From Lachnoclostridium phytofermentans (GTDB lineage: Bacteria; Bacillota; Clostridia; Lachnospirales; Lachnospiraceae), in assembly GCA_003526525.1 (NCBI GenBank), contig DPVV01000245.1:6521-15105 (forward strand): 8,585 nt of DNA, read 5' to 3'. Made by a program: the position numbers and the translations under genes. Below, one piece after another: positions 1-6,476 of the stretch (position 1 is the first letter of the stretch; each line of letters begins with the position of its first letter). The notes beneath the pieces were generated by a model. It had not been told where the DNA came from. It saw only the letters and a list, made by a program, of their open reading frames with translations, and made no database searches.

Positions 1-1307
1 GGACCAGCCCGGTAGCTCACGAATTTTGCGTAGATTGTAACATTACGAATATTCAAGCAACAAAGGTATTTTGGCCGTTGAACCTTCGGAGATACTGTAC
101 TCAGTATGAGGTCAGGGACTGTCTTTTAAAAAACCCAGAGGAAGTATCCGTAGGCGGTACAGGATACTTGATACAACAAATAGGATGTCTGTATGGTAGT
201 GTAATAAATTGCAGAGCGCACAATGTGAGACACCTGAATGATTTCACAGGATGTGCATATTCACTCGTTGAAAATTGCCATTGCACTGGAGATGAGAATG
301 GAGCTTTTGTTACACACGGGCAATACGATCATGATTTAACATACATAGGAAACTCTGGATTCTTAAGCTTTGCCAATAGTGCTTTAAATGCAAAGGCTTC
401 CCATACTTGGGGGGGATTTCACAAAAGAATTGTGGTAAAAAAGCATCAAGCTCCTAGAGTGGTATTTGAAAATAAAATGAATCGTGTGATTGATATGACA
501 CTAGAGGATTGCTATGTGTATCGAAACACAGAGCGTTATGGCGGCAATGGAGGATCCATTTGGGCAAATATTGATGGACTTGTCATGAGAAACTGTGTGT
601 TAATGGGACCGTTAGCATTAGGAGAGGATTCTTCCATGTCTCATCGACCAACTATAATTGAAGGCTGTACGATACATATGTTAGATGGACATTACCTTAC
701 CAGACATCGCGGAAGTACCTATGAAGTAGAAAGAGACATCACCTTTAAGAATTGTGTATTTAAAAATATAGGGCAAAATTTTATTGTAAAAGGCGAGACG
801 ATTCGTTTTTATGATTGTCATTTCTATGCAGATTCAAATGCTCCAACCAGCAGGCTGAATGTGGAATCAAAGCATGTGATAATATCTGGCGGTGGATTCC
901 ATAATGTTTGTTTCGCTTTTGATAAAGGTGGTACGACGACTGAGGCCGTGGGGGATCAGAGTTTGGAGGTCTGCGGTGGTGCAGTTATGGAAGGAAACAA
1001 TGCAAGTGGTACATTGATAGATATAAAAAATAATGCACATATAAGGTTAGATTTTTCTAGGGCAGAGTTTGCCCCTGGGTATCAGATGAAGATGATAACG
1101 CAAACTCCGGAGGATGGAACCGCTTCTATAGGAACCTTAAGTTTACAGATGCAAGGTACAACTCTGAAAGACACAGAACTTCGTATTTCGGAATCCTCCT
1201 TAGGAAAGGATTCTTATATCATGGTGCAGTCGTGTCTATTAAAAAACAGCAGACTCGATTTACCAAGTGGAAGTCAATGTGTGGTGATGAATAATCTGAT
1301 GCTGTAA
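1..1307 (+). CDS. Right-handed beta-helix protein, phage-appendage-like (5' end outside window)
   Basis: The reading frame is open from the left edge (codons begin at base 3), so this is the C-terminal 434 residues of a longer protein. The TTG at 78 is a poor start: the frame upstream has no stop and carries the same kind of sequence (CVDCNITNI). The fragment has no catalytic domain that I can name. It has beta-helix character: short strands ending in Asn/Asp/Gly-Cys recur every 21-29 residues (fragment residues 170, 198, 222, 251, 272). A His/Asp-rich stretch, THGQYDHDLTYIGNSG (about residues 104-119), recalls the pectate-lyase-like part of Bacillus phage pre-neck appendage proteins such as YobO/YomE; this is from memory, not a search. 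No C-terminal autoproteolytic peptidase G2-type domain is visible; the protein ends in beta-helix-like sequence. It could instead be a secreted or surface polysaccharide-binding protein. The fold call is fairly sure; the phage origin is not. Confidence 0.7.
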   Translation, partial: TSPVAHEFCVDCNITNIQATKVFWPLNLRRYCTQYEVRDCLLKNPEEVSVGGTGYLIQQIGCLYGSVINCRAHNVRHLNDFTGCAYSLVENCHCTGDENGAFVTHGQYDHDLTYIGNSGFLSFANSALNAKASHTWGGFHKRIVVKKHQAPRVVFENKMNRVIDMTLEDCYVYRNTERYGGNGGSIWANIDGLVMRNCVLMGPLALGEDSSMSHRPTIIEGCTIHMLDGHYLTRHRGSTYEVERDITFKNCVFKNIGQNFIVKGETIRFYDCHFYADSNAPTSRLNVESKHVIISGGGFHNVCFAFDKGGTTTEAVGDQSLEVCGGAVMEGNNASGTLIDIKNNAHIRLDFSRAEFAPGYQMKMITQTPEDGTASIGTLSLQMQGTTLKDTELRISESSLGKDSYIMVQSCLLKNSRLDLPSGSQCVVMNNLML

Positions 1308-1402
1308 AGAAAGATGCTGTGAAGAAAGATGCTGTAAAGAAAAACTTCTGTAAAGAAAACTGATGTAAATAAAAATGCTGGAAGAAAACTTCTGTAAAGA
1401 AA
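1298..1402 (+). repeat. Seven-unit imperfect 15-bp tandem repeat across a stop codon
   Basis: The units start at 1298, 1313, 1328, 1343, 1359, 1374 and 1388. Units 1 and 3 are identical (GATGCTGTAAAGAAA) and unit 2 differs by one base. Units 4-7 are degenerate, of 16, 15, 14 and 15 bases, sharing the core CTGTAAAGAAA or a close variant. The TAA stop of the beta-helix gene (1305-1307) lies in unit 1, so most of the array is untranslated. Read one base earlier, units 1-3 would encode a DAVKK pentapeptide repeat before a stop in unit 5. The repeats are directly adjacent with no spacers, so this is not a CRISPR array. Confidence 0.85.
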
Positions 1403-1477
1403 GATGACATTTTTACGCGTAATTATGTTTCCGCGATAGTAAGAACAGATCGAATATGTCTAGATTGTATTAGGAAT

Positions 1478-1482
1478 GGAGG
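1478..1482 (+). promoter_or_regulatory. Ribosome binding site GGAGG fixing the start at 1488
   Basis: GGAGG lies five bases before the ATG at 1488. An ATG at 1476 in the same frame overlaps this site and has no ribosome binding site of its own, so the downstream ATG is the start. Confidence 0.85.
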
Positions 1483-1487
1483 TTTAC

Positions 1488-2480
1488 ATGAATAGAAAAA
1501 ACAAATTGTATGTAATAAATCGAGTGATAGCCGTATTTGCCATGTTATGTATTGTAACCGGACTTTTTGGTAATCCGGTGTCTGCTGCAAAAGTAACAAC
1601 AGCAAAGGAGTTAAAAATCGGGCAACATGTTACATTTGGTACCTATAATAAGGAACTTATTTTATGGAGAGTTATTGATGTGGACAAGGAGGGAAATCCA
1701 TTACTCTATGCTGAAAATATTCTAACCTATAAGGCTTTTGATGATCAGTTATGGGTTGCAAATACCGCAAAGAACTATGGAAATAATTACTGGGCATCCA
1801 GTGATTTACGGGCGTGGCTCAATGGAGTTGGAGATGAGATAGCTTATGACGCCTCTGGTGCACCAAAATCCGGGACCACGAAGAATGGGTGGAATGCCTA
1901 TGATGAGGAACAAGGATTTTTAACGGAGTTTACCAAAGAAGAACAGGATGCGATTATATTAACGAAACATAAACAATTGATTGACGAGGTAAATAGTACC
2001 GCATCTTCAGTTGAGAACAAAGATGCTAAATTGCACCGATATGATAGTAGTATAAAGAATTGTCTGACAAACTATGAGGAAGCACGATATTTAATTACAG
2101 AAGAAAAGGTATTTTTACTGGATATTAAAGAATTTTACACTTTGGTTTATCAAGCGGGCTTTCCGGTAATAAAAGAGCCAACAAAGAGTGCGGAAGAAAA
2201 AAATGAAGCAAAGAGTAAGTTGGTATTCTCTCCCTATTGGCTTAGAACGCCTAGGGCAAGTTACGCAGAAGAGACCGCAGATCCTAAGTATGGAGGGGTA
2301 TCTGCAAAACCGGATGGAGCGAGTGTTCGGGTGGTGTATGGAAAAGACTACATCCTTGCAAAAGATGCTTATGATGGAAGTGTTGGTGTAATTCCAGCCT
2401 TATATTTAGATAAGGATTATGTGTTCTCCAAAGGAAATGGAACCGTAAATTCTCCATATCATAACCAGGGAAATAAATAG
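1488..2480 (+). CDS. Secreted DUF6273-like protein
   Basis: This encodes 330 residues from the ATG with a well-spaced GGAGG. Residues 1-33 form a Sec signal peptide: basic start (NRKNK), hydrophobic core around 12-27, and an A-x-A-type site (PVSA before AKV). There is no second membrane segment and no LPXTG motif, so the product should be released or loosely held at the surface. The mature part matches what I remember of DUF6273: an N-terminal module with LKIGQHVTFGTY (42-53) and LWRVIDVD (59-66), the WASSDLRAWLN motif (102-112), a FLTEFTKEEQDAI segment (144-156), and the C-terminal PYWLRTP (249-255) and GVIPALYLD (300-308). The role of this family is not known to me, and I see no catalytic site. 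It is followed by a long non-coding stretch, so it is probably the last gene of its unit. A weak promoter-like pair (TTTACG at 1412, GATAGT at 1435, 17-base spacer) lies upstream and is not reliable. Confidence 0.85.
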   Translation: MNRKNKLYVINRVIAVFAMLCIVTGLFGNPVSAAKVTTAKELKIGQHVTFGTYNKELILWRVIDVDKEGNPLLYAENILTYKAFDDQLWVANTAKNYGNNYWASSDLRAWLNGVGDEIAYDASGAPKSGTTKNGWNAYDEEQGFLTEFTKEEQDAIILTKHKQLIDEVNSTASSVENKDAKLHRYDSSIKNCLTNYEEARYLITEEKVFLLDIKEFYTLVYQAGFPVIKEPTKSAEEKNEAKSKLVFSPYWLRTPRASYAEETADPKYGGVSAKPDGASVRVVYGKDYILAKDAYDGSVGVIPALYLDKDYVFSKGNGTVNSPYHNQGNK

Positions 2481-2718
2481 GAGAATGAGGATTATTCAGT
2501 CATAAGCTATAAGAATCAATCATACATAGGAAGACGTGCAAAATCTTGAGAGAGTAAAAATTACGACAGGTGAGTACTAAGATTTACAGTATAAAATATA
2601 GGATAAAAAAGCAATAAAATTATGGATGCAAATAGTAAACTATGTAAAAGTTAAATGCTAGTAAGTTAGCATAGAATGTATGCATAATAACAACTAAGAT
2701 ATGTAAGTGAAAAATATT
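2481..2718. other. AT-rich non-coding stretch
   Basis: No reading frame with a plausible start and ribosome binding site was found on either strand. The one local structure noted is a 6-bp inverted repeat, ATGCTA/TAGCAT (2655-2660 and 2667-2672) with a six-base loop and no T tract. With the terminator that follows, it separates the + strand genes from the convergent - strand cluster. Confidence 0.6.
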
Positions 2719-2764
2719 AAAGCTCCATCAGTGAATATATAGTATACTTCACTGATGGAGCTTT
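2719..2764. terminator. Bidirectional intrinsic terminator
   Basis: The arms AAAGCTCCATCAGTGAA (2719-2735) and its exact complement (2748-2764) give a 17-bp perfect stem around a 12-base loop. Read on the - strand, the stem is followed by TTAATATTTTT, a good U-rich tract for ending the unit that finishes at 2831. Read on the + strand it ends in four Ts, weaker but adequate for the gene ending at 2480. Its place between converging genes fits a shared terminator. Confidence 0.88.
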
Positions 2765-2830
2765 TGAAACGAGGAAGATAGATTCGTGTATATTTTAGAA
2801 CCAAATGATAATATAAGTGTTTTATATCAA

Positions 2831-3718
2831 TCATTCTATGTTAAGATTTCCTATTGTTATCTCCCCTCCTGTATCGATTGCTTTCTCAAGTGCCTCCAAC
2901 AATAAAACAGGACGAAGAAGGCTGTTAAAGTCCTCTGGCATTCGTCCTTTTTTAAGTGCATCCACGTATTTTTGGAAGCCTTGACGGTAGACAGTAGAGA
3001 TGTTTATAGGGTGAGTGATTACCTTATCGCTGGAGTATATGGTTGCAAAGAATTCAGAGACTTCTGCAAAATGAATTGTTACTGCAAAGTCCTCATATTT
3101 AAAAAGTGCAATCAAATTACCGCAGTGTACATCTGTTTTTACACTGATTGGATTTTTACCAAAGATTGTAGTCATTATTTCAATGGCATGACCTCCATAA
3201 AAATAGATACCTCCATAAGGGCTTGTTAATTCTCCGGGGAAATTAAAATTTGCAGAGATGACAGACCGATTTTGATGCAAATGATGAAATTCTTGCTGTA
3301 AGGAAAGTACATCAGGACAATACTTGCAGGTGGAACCACCAGCTAGGAGAGTATTATATTTTTCTGCTGTATTAATCAAGTGGATAGCTTCTGACGGAAG
3401 TATGGTGAAGGGCTTATCCACCCAGGTTGGGATACCTGCTTCAATAAAAGGTAGTGCATGCTTATAGTGCAGATTACCATGACGAAATACTACCATAACG
3501 GCATCTACATAAGACAACATATCTTTTGGATGTTCCACAATTGTCTCAATCCGGCCTTCTCTGGCAACCACCTGTGTCCTTTCTTTATCAAGTCCATAAA
3601 TAGAAGTTACCCGAACATCATCGTAAAGATAATTACCTGCCTCATCTGGCAGGTTAGCAAGCTTCGAGAATGCCAATGCATGAGAGTTATCGGAGCCTAG
3701 TATACCGATTCGTATCAT
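2831..3718 (-). CDS. Gfo/Idh/MocA-family oxidoreductase
   Basis: This encodes 295 residues of a predicted NAD(P)-dependent dehydrogenase acting on a sugar, inositol or related polyol. The N-terminal Rossmann part begins MIRIGILGSDNSH; the family's glycine-rich loop is reduced here to GILGSD (5-10). The DAVMVV strand (72-77) and the DKPF motif (101-104; the family's E/D-K-P, with Lys102 as expected catalytic residue) follow. The C-terminal part carries GGHAIE (175-180), where His177 matches the usual catalytic or substrate-binding histidine. The protein is shorter than the usual 330-390 residues, with a compact C-terminal domain. The ATG at 3718 is preferred because AAAGGA lies upstream and the Rossmann strand starts directly; a TTG at 3751 adds 11 residues with no homologous look. 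It lies 56 nt downstream of the transporter gene and is probably cotranscribed with it. Family call is firm; the substrate is unknown. Confidence 0.9.
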   Translation of the reverse strand: MIRIGILGSDNSHALAFSKLANLPDEAGNYLYDDVRVTSIYGLDKERTQVVAREGRIETIVEHPKDMLSYVDAVMVVFRHGNLHYKHALPFIEAGIPTWVDKPFTILPSEAIHLINTAEKYNTLLAGGSTCKYCPDVLSLQQEFHHLHQNRSVISANFNFPGELTSPYGGIYFYGGHAIEIMTTIFGKNPISVKTDVHCGNLIALFKYEDFAVTIHFAEVSEFFATIYSSDKVITHPINISTVYRQGFQKYVDALKKGRMPEDFNSLLRPVLLLEALEKAIDTGGEITIGNLNIE

Positions 3719-3728
3719 AATGTTTATA

Positions 3729-3734
3729 TCCTTT
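3729..3734 (-). promoter_or_regulatory. Ribosome binding site AAAGGA for the oxidoreductase
   Basis: On the - strand AAAGGA sits ten bases before the ATG at 3718. The longer open frame from the TTG at 3751 would place this site inside the coding region, so the ATG is taken as the start. Confidence 0.7.
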
Positions 3735-3774
3735 CTATAGAAATAGAACAACTATAATTACCAATTACAAAAGT

Positions 3775-4686
3775 CTAAACATTGATAAAAACAATGGCAA
3801 GCACTCCTAGAAAGATCCCAATTTTACCACGCAAAGATAACTTCTCTTTAAAAAATACCGTTGAAATTATGGTAATACCAAGGATAATACTGCCCTGTAC
3901 GAGTGGGAACAGATAACTGCTGGGAATTTTCCCTGCTAAACTAGTTAATAACAAATTTCCAAGAAGAGAACCGGCAGCTAAGAACAATATTGGTAATAAG
4001 TTAGTTTTTAGTTGCTTTACAGAGGATGAGGTCGTAAATTTCACCTCGCCAGTCTTTGACTTAGCAATCGGATAAGCAATAAAGTAACAAAGAGAAGCAA
4101 AGGTAAATCCAAGGAGCATTAATCCAGAAGCTTCCGTACCATGTTGTAGCTGTTGATGAAGCTTCTGAACAATAGCGAGACAACCATTCCCTATAAACGT
4201 AAGGATACAATAAAAGAGCCATTGCTTTTTTTGTTTTCCATGAGCGGGGGAAACAACTTCTTTATTAGAATCTTTTGTTACATTAAGGAAGTAAAATGCC
4301 ATTAAGAATAAAAGTATAGCAATAAGGAGTGTCCCACTAAGTTCTTCTTTCAAAAAAAGAAGACCAAAAAAGGTCGGAAGCAGCATACTGGACGAAAAGT
4401 AGAATGCCGTGTAGGAAAGTGGGCCGCTGTTAATTGCCAAATTATAAAATAATATGGTAAAAGCAAATAAAAAACCAAACGAAATACCAAATAAAACGGT
4501 GTTCTTACTAAGAGAAAACGGTTCGTTGGATAAGATTAAAAAGAAGAACATTCCGATTCCTGCAATGAGTGTAAATACTCCATGGATCAGCATTTTTTGC
4601 GGAAGTGTATCTGCTTTTACAAACTTCATTGATACCGATTGTAGGATGAAGAAGGTAATACTTAAAATCAAAAGTAGGGTTGTCAT
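3775..4686 (-). CDS. EamA/DMT-family membrane transporter
   Basis: This encodes 303 residues, very hydrophobic, with about ten membrane helices in two five-helix halves, as in drug/metabolite (EamA) exporters and permeases. Approximate helices: 2-20, 32-52, 64-86, 92-112, 118-137, 158-178, 190-212, 233-252, 261-282 and 286-302. A charged loop (SNKEVVSPAHGKQKKQ, near 145) separates the halves. Each half ends in the typical pattern of a K/E-rich loop before the last helix: FLKEELSG (about 112-119) and FKEKLSLRGK (about 279-288). No ATP-binding subunit is nearby. It may move the substrate or product of the neighbouring enzymes; direction of transport cannot be told from sequence. The start at 4686 is chosen because GGGAG lies five bases upstream; an ATG at 4698 overlaps that site. 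The oxidoreductase gene follows after 56 nt. Confidence 0.9.
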   Translation of the reverse strand: MTTLLLILSITFFILQSVSMKFVKADTLPQKMLIHGVFTLIAGIGMFFFLILSNEPFSLSKNTVLFGISFGFLFAFTILFYNLAINSGPLSYTAFYFSSSMLLPTFFGLLFLKEELSGTLLIAILLFLMAFYFLNVTKDSNKEVVSPAHGKQKKQWLFYCILTFIGNGCLAIVQKLHQQLQHGTEASGLMLLGFTFASLCYFIAYPIAKSKTGEVKFTTSSSVKQLKTNLLPILFLAAGSLLGNLLLTSLAGKIPSSYLFPLVQGSIILGITIISTVFFKEKLSLRGKIGIFLGVLAIVFINV

Positions 4687-4691
4687 ATAAA

Positions 4692-4696
4692 CTCCC
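4692..4696 (-). promoter_or_regulatory. Ribosome binding site GGGAG for the transporter
   Basis: On the - strand GGGAG lies five bases before the ATG at 4686. The in-frame ATG at 4698 overlaps it and lacks an upstream site of its own. Confidence 0.75.
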
Positions 4697-4730
4697 ATCT
4701 ATGTACTTTAGCACATATAATTTAGATGTT

Positions 4731-4744
4731 AAAAAGCGCTTTTT
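4731..4744. promoter_or_regulatory. Perfect 14-bp palindrome, candidate operator
   Basis: AAAAAGCGCTTTTT is a perfect palindrome with a central CG, 44 bases upstream of the transporter ATG. LacI/CcpA-family operators often have such a core (AAAGCGCTTT), but the outer TG/CA of a standard cre site is absent. An AT-rich, -10-like TTATAT lies just downstream on the - strand (4715-4720), so a repressor bound here could cover the -35 region. Chance in AT-rich DNA is possible. Confidence 0.35.
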
Positions 4745-4753
4745 GTTTTATTA

Positions 4754-4880
4754 ATTTAACCTCATCAGGGAAGCCCTCTGCTTCTATAAGCGGGGGTAAG
4801 ACTTCCTTGAAAAGCAAAGCAGTTGCGAATGGGTTATGAGTAGGTAGCGTTTAGTCAGCGTAGCTGACATGCGAATTACG
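4754..4880. other. Structured non-coding segment, possible dispersed repeat
   Basis: This part of the gap between the transporter and the amidohydrolase is less AT-rich than its surroundings and has no intact gene. It contains a 6-bp stem with a 3-base loop, GTCAGC-GTA-GCTGAC (4854-4868), a short AAGC/GCTT stem (4771-4783), a GGAAG/CTTCC pair (4769-4773, 4802-4806) and two GCGAAT copies. On the - strand a short frame (ATG at about 4870) is open for about 30 codons before a TAG, with no ribosome binding site. No T tract follows the hairpin on either strand, so it is a poor terminator. It could be an intergenic dispersed repeat, a decayed gene end or an RNA element. Confidence 0.35.
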
Positions 4881-4913
4881 AGTATCCTTTGACTATCCTT
4901 TATTTCTCATAAT

Positions 4914-6227
4914 TTAATCTTCCTTCTCTTTTAGCAATGTATTCCATAGCAAGATATAATCATCTTTCCTCTTTCTAGGGGAAGCATTTTTAATTTCTTT
5001 TGCCATGGAAGCTTCTTTCATCAGAAGATCAATCACAGTCATTGCCATTAGTTTTGCTGGTACTAGATAAGCGAGTTCTTCATCCTCCACCTGAAAATCG
5101 CAGCTGTGAAGATCACCTGAAAATCCACTGATGGTTGGTTGAATCACAGGAAGCAGATAGGATAAATCACCGGCATCCGTACTTCCACAGAAAGGGAGAT
5201 TTTCGTCCACAGCCACATTTGGAAGCAGTTGGGTAGCATTTTCTGAAAAGATACTGCTTAATCTAGTATTTTGCATCAGTGGGAGATAACCGGCAGAGTC
5301 TATAATTTCTACGTCAGTACCGATGGCATAGGAAGCGCCTTTAATCGCACGATTTACTTTAGCATTCGCTGCTTTCATGGCTTCAACGGAGGAGGCTCTC
5401 ACGTAGCTTTCCATCGTAACTTCGCTTGGAACTGTATTCACTAAATCGCCACCTTTGGTGATAATCGGATGAACTCTGACCGAGTCACAATCACGGAAGG
5501 TTTCTCTTTGGGCATGAATTGCTGAAATCGCGAGGGTTGCAGCATTTAATGCATTCACACCATCCCATGGGGCACCGCCTGCATGTGCTTCTTTTCCGAT
5601 AAATCGAATGTTTTTCCCTATGAAACCAGTAGAGTGGCTGTTAATGGAGATGTGAGGTTTCTCTTGATTAGTCTCACTATGTACCATAAGAGCCATATCA
5701 ACATCATCAAAGACACCCTCTGCAATCATTTGCTGCTTTCCACCAAAGTAGGTGATAAGACCATTTTGTTTTAACTGACTGCGATATCCAAGTTCGATAT
5801 ATTCTTCTGCAGGCGTAGCAAGAAAACATACATTACCATCCAGTGCGTCCTTAACTGCCGAAAGTCCAATGGCACAGCCAATCATAGCGGCAATCTGGGC
5901 GTGATGGCCGCAAGCATGTGCAGCACCAGTTTGCTTGTCTGCAAAGGAATGTTTTGGAGAGATGACAGCATCCAGCTCACCCATAACAGCAACGTTGATT
6001 GGTGAGGCTGTGTAATCTTTTTCTTTCAGATATCCTTTCCATCCAGTGAGACCAACACTGGTGATATCCTTTAAACCTAGCTCCTCCCATACCTGCTTTA
6101 CGAGGTTTCTGGTGTTATGTTCCTTATAGCCTAATTCCGGATGGCGAAAAATTTCCTCACCAATAGAAATAATTCTATTACGTTGATTGGTAATGGCATC
6201 CAGTGCCTTAATTTTTATTTGATTCAT
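4914..6227 (-). CDS. M20-family metallo-amidohydrolase / peptidase
   Basis: This encodes 437 residues of a predicted cytosolic zinc or manganese hydrolase that removes an acyl or amino-acid group from an amide bond (M20D/AbgB/hippurate-hydrolase type). Motifs in order: IFRHPELGYKE (26-36), GELDAV (83-88), the metal motif HACGHH (104-109, Cys106 and His108 as expected ligands), ATPAEE (137-142, with the Glu pair), MVHSE (181-185), the dimerisation-domain motif GKEAHAGGAPWDGVNAL (211-227) and SGDLHS (370-375, His374 as last ligand). All expected ligands are present. His109 follows CGH where CGHD or CGHN is usual. There is no signal peptide. The ATG at 6227 has GAGGT five bases upstream; the longer open frame from a TTG at 6275 has no clear site. 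Substrate is not readable. It is separated from both neighbours by over 200 nt. Confidence 0.92.
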   Translation of the reverse strand: MNQIKIKALDAITNQRNRIISIGEEIFRHPELGYKEHNTRNLVKQVWEELGLKDITSVGLTGWKGYLKEKDYTASPINVAVMGELDAVISPKHSFADKQTGAAHACGHHAQIAAMIGCAIGLSAVKDALDGNVCFLATPAEEYIELGYRSQLKQNGLITYFGGKQQMIAEGVFDDVDMALMVHSETNQEKPHISINSHSTGFIGKNIRFIGKEAHAGGAPWDGVNALNAATLAISAIHAQRETFRDCDSVRVHPIITKGGDLVNTVPSEVTMESYVRASSVEAMKAANAKVNRAIKGASYAIGTDVEIIDSAGYLPLMQNTRLSSIFSENATQLLPNVAVDENLPFCGSTDAGDLSYLLPVIQPTISGFSGDLHSCDFQVEDEELAYLVPAKLMAMTVIDLLMKEASMAKEIKNASPRKRKDDYILLWNTLLKEKED

Positions 6228-6232
6228 GTTTA

Positions 6233-6236
6233 CCTC
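6233..6236 (-). promoter_or_regulatory. Ribosome binding site GAGG for the amidohydrolase
   Basis: TGAGGT on the - strand, with GAGG five bases before the ATG at 6227, supports this start over the in-frame TTG 48 bases upstream. Confidence 0.75.
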
Positions 6237-6343
6237 ATTTCTGCATTCATGCGTGTGCTGTTCTGCATAACACAAGTTTGTGGTTACAGCGTAGACACTA
6301 ACTTGCCAAGTGAAAATCTAATCATCTTTCACCTCTATTTTCA

Positions 6344-6381
6344 TTTACAAGAAGAACCTACATACGGGTTCTTCTTGTAAA
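6344..6381. repeat. 15-bp perfect inverted repeat upstream of the amidohydrolase gene
   Basis: The arms TTTACAAGAAGAACC (6344-6358) and its exact complement (6367-6381) enclose an eight-base loop. On the + strand it is followed by GTTTTTATA, the shape of an intrinsic terminator, but no + strand gene precedes it. On the - strand, where all nearby genes lie, it is followed by TGAAAATAG and is not a good terminator for the gene ending at 6477. It sits just downstream of a possible - strand promoter, so it could be a 5' leader hairpin, an operator, or a block to antisense transcription. Confidence 0.75.
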
Positions 6382-6384
6382 GTT

Positions 6385-6411
6385 TTTATATCTTCCCGTT
6401 AAGTATATCAA
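6385..6411 (-). promoter_or_regulatory. Possible sigma-A-type promoter for the amidohydrolase
   Basis: On the - strand TTGATA (6406-6411) and TATAAA (6385-6390) each match consensus at five of six bases, but the spacer is only 15 bases. Transcription would start close to the 6344-6381 inverted repeat, leaving a leader of about 150 bases before the ATG at 6227. The 249-nt gap upstream of this gene makes an internal promoter plausible. Confidence 0.35.
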
Positions 6412-6476
6412 AAAACGGACAAAGAAGGTGTTTTTTCTTTCCACTTTATATATATTGAGGCTCGTCTTATAGAATA

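Noticed and set aside
78..80. TTG at 78 as the start of the beta-helix gene
   Set aside because: The frame stays open to the left edge and upstream codons continue the same kind of sequence. Only a weak, distant AAAGG precedes the TTG.
1298..1402. CRISPR array
   Set aside because: Units are 14-16 bases and directly adjacent, with no unique spacers and no cas genes nearby.
1219..1410. - strand open frame with FFTAS repeats
   Set aside because: It is the antisense reading of the 15-bp tandem repeat, overlaps the end of the + strand gene, and has no ribosome binding site or promoter.
2188..2391. + strand open frame inside the DUF6273-like gene
   Set aside because: It is a shifted frame of a well-supported secreted-protein gene and shows no motif.
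2972..3700. Two short + strand frames opposite the oxidoreductase
   Set aside because: They are antisense to a clear Gfo/Idh/MocA gene, with no ribosome binding sites and no recognisable protein features.
4454..4714. Short frames on both strands across the start of the transporter gene
   Set aside because: They lie within the EamA coding sequence in other frames; the basic, motif-free products look like chance.
5583..5774. + strand frame opposite the amidohydrolase
   Set aside because: It is antisense to conserved M20 motifs and has no ribosome binding site.
6141..6380. + strand 79-codon frame over the leader of the amidohydrolase gene
   Set aside because: It runs through the inverted repeat at 6344-6381 and the gene start, with no good ribosome binding site or family features.
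6344..6381. Terminator of the SDR-DapA operon
   Set aside because: On the - strand no T-rich tract follows the stem; the T tract is on the + strand side.
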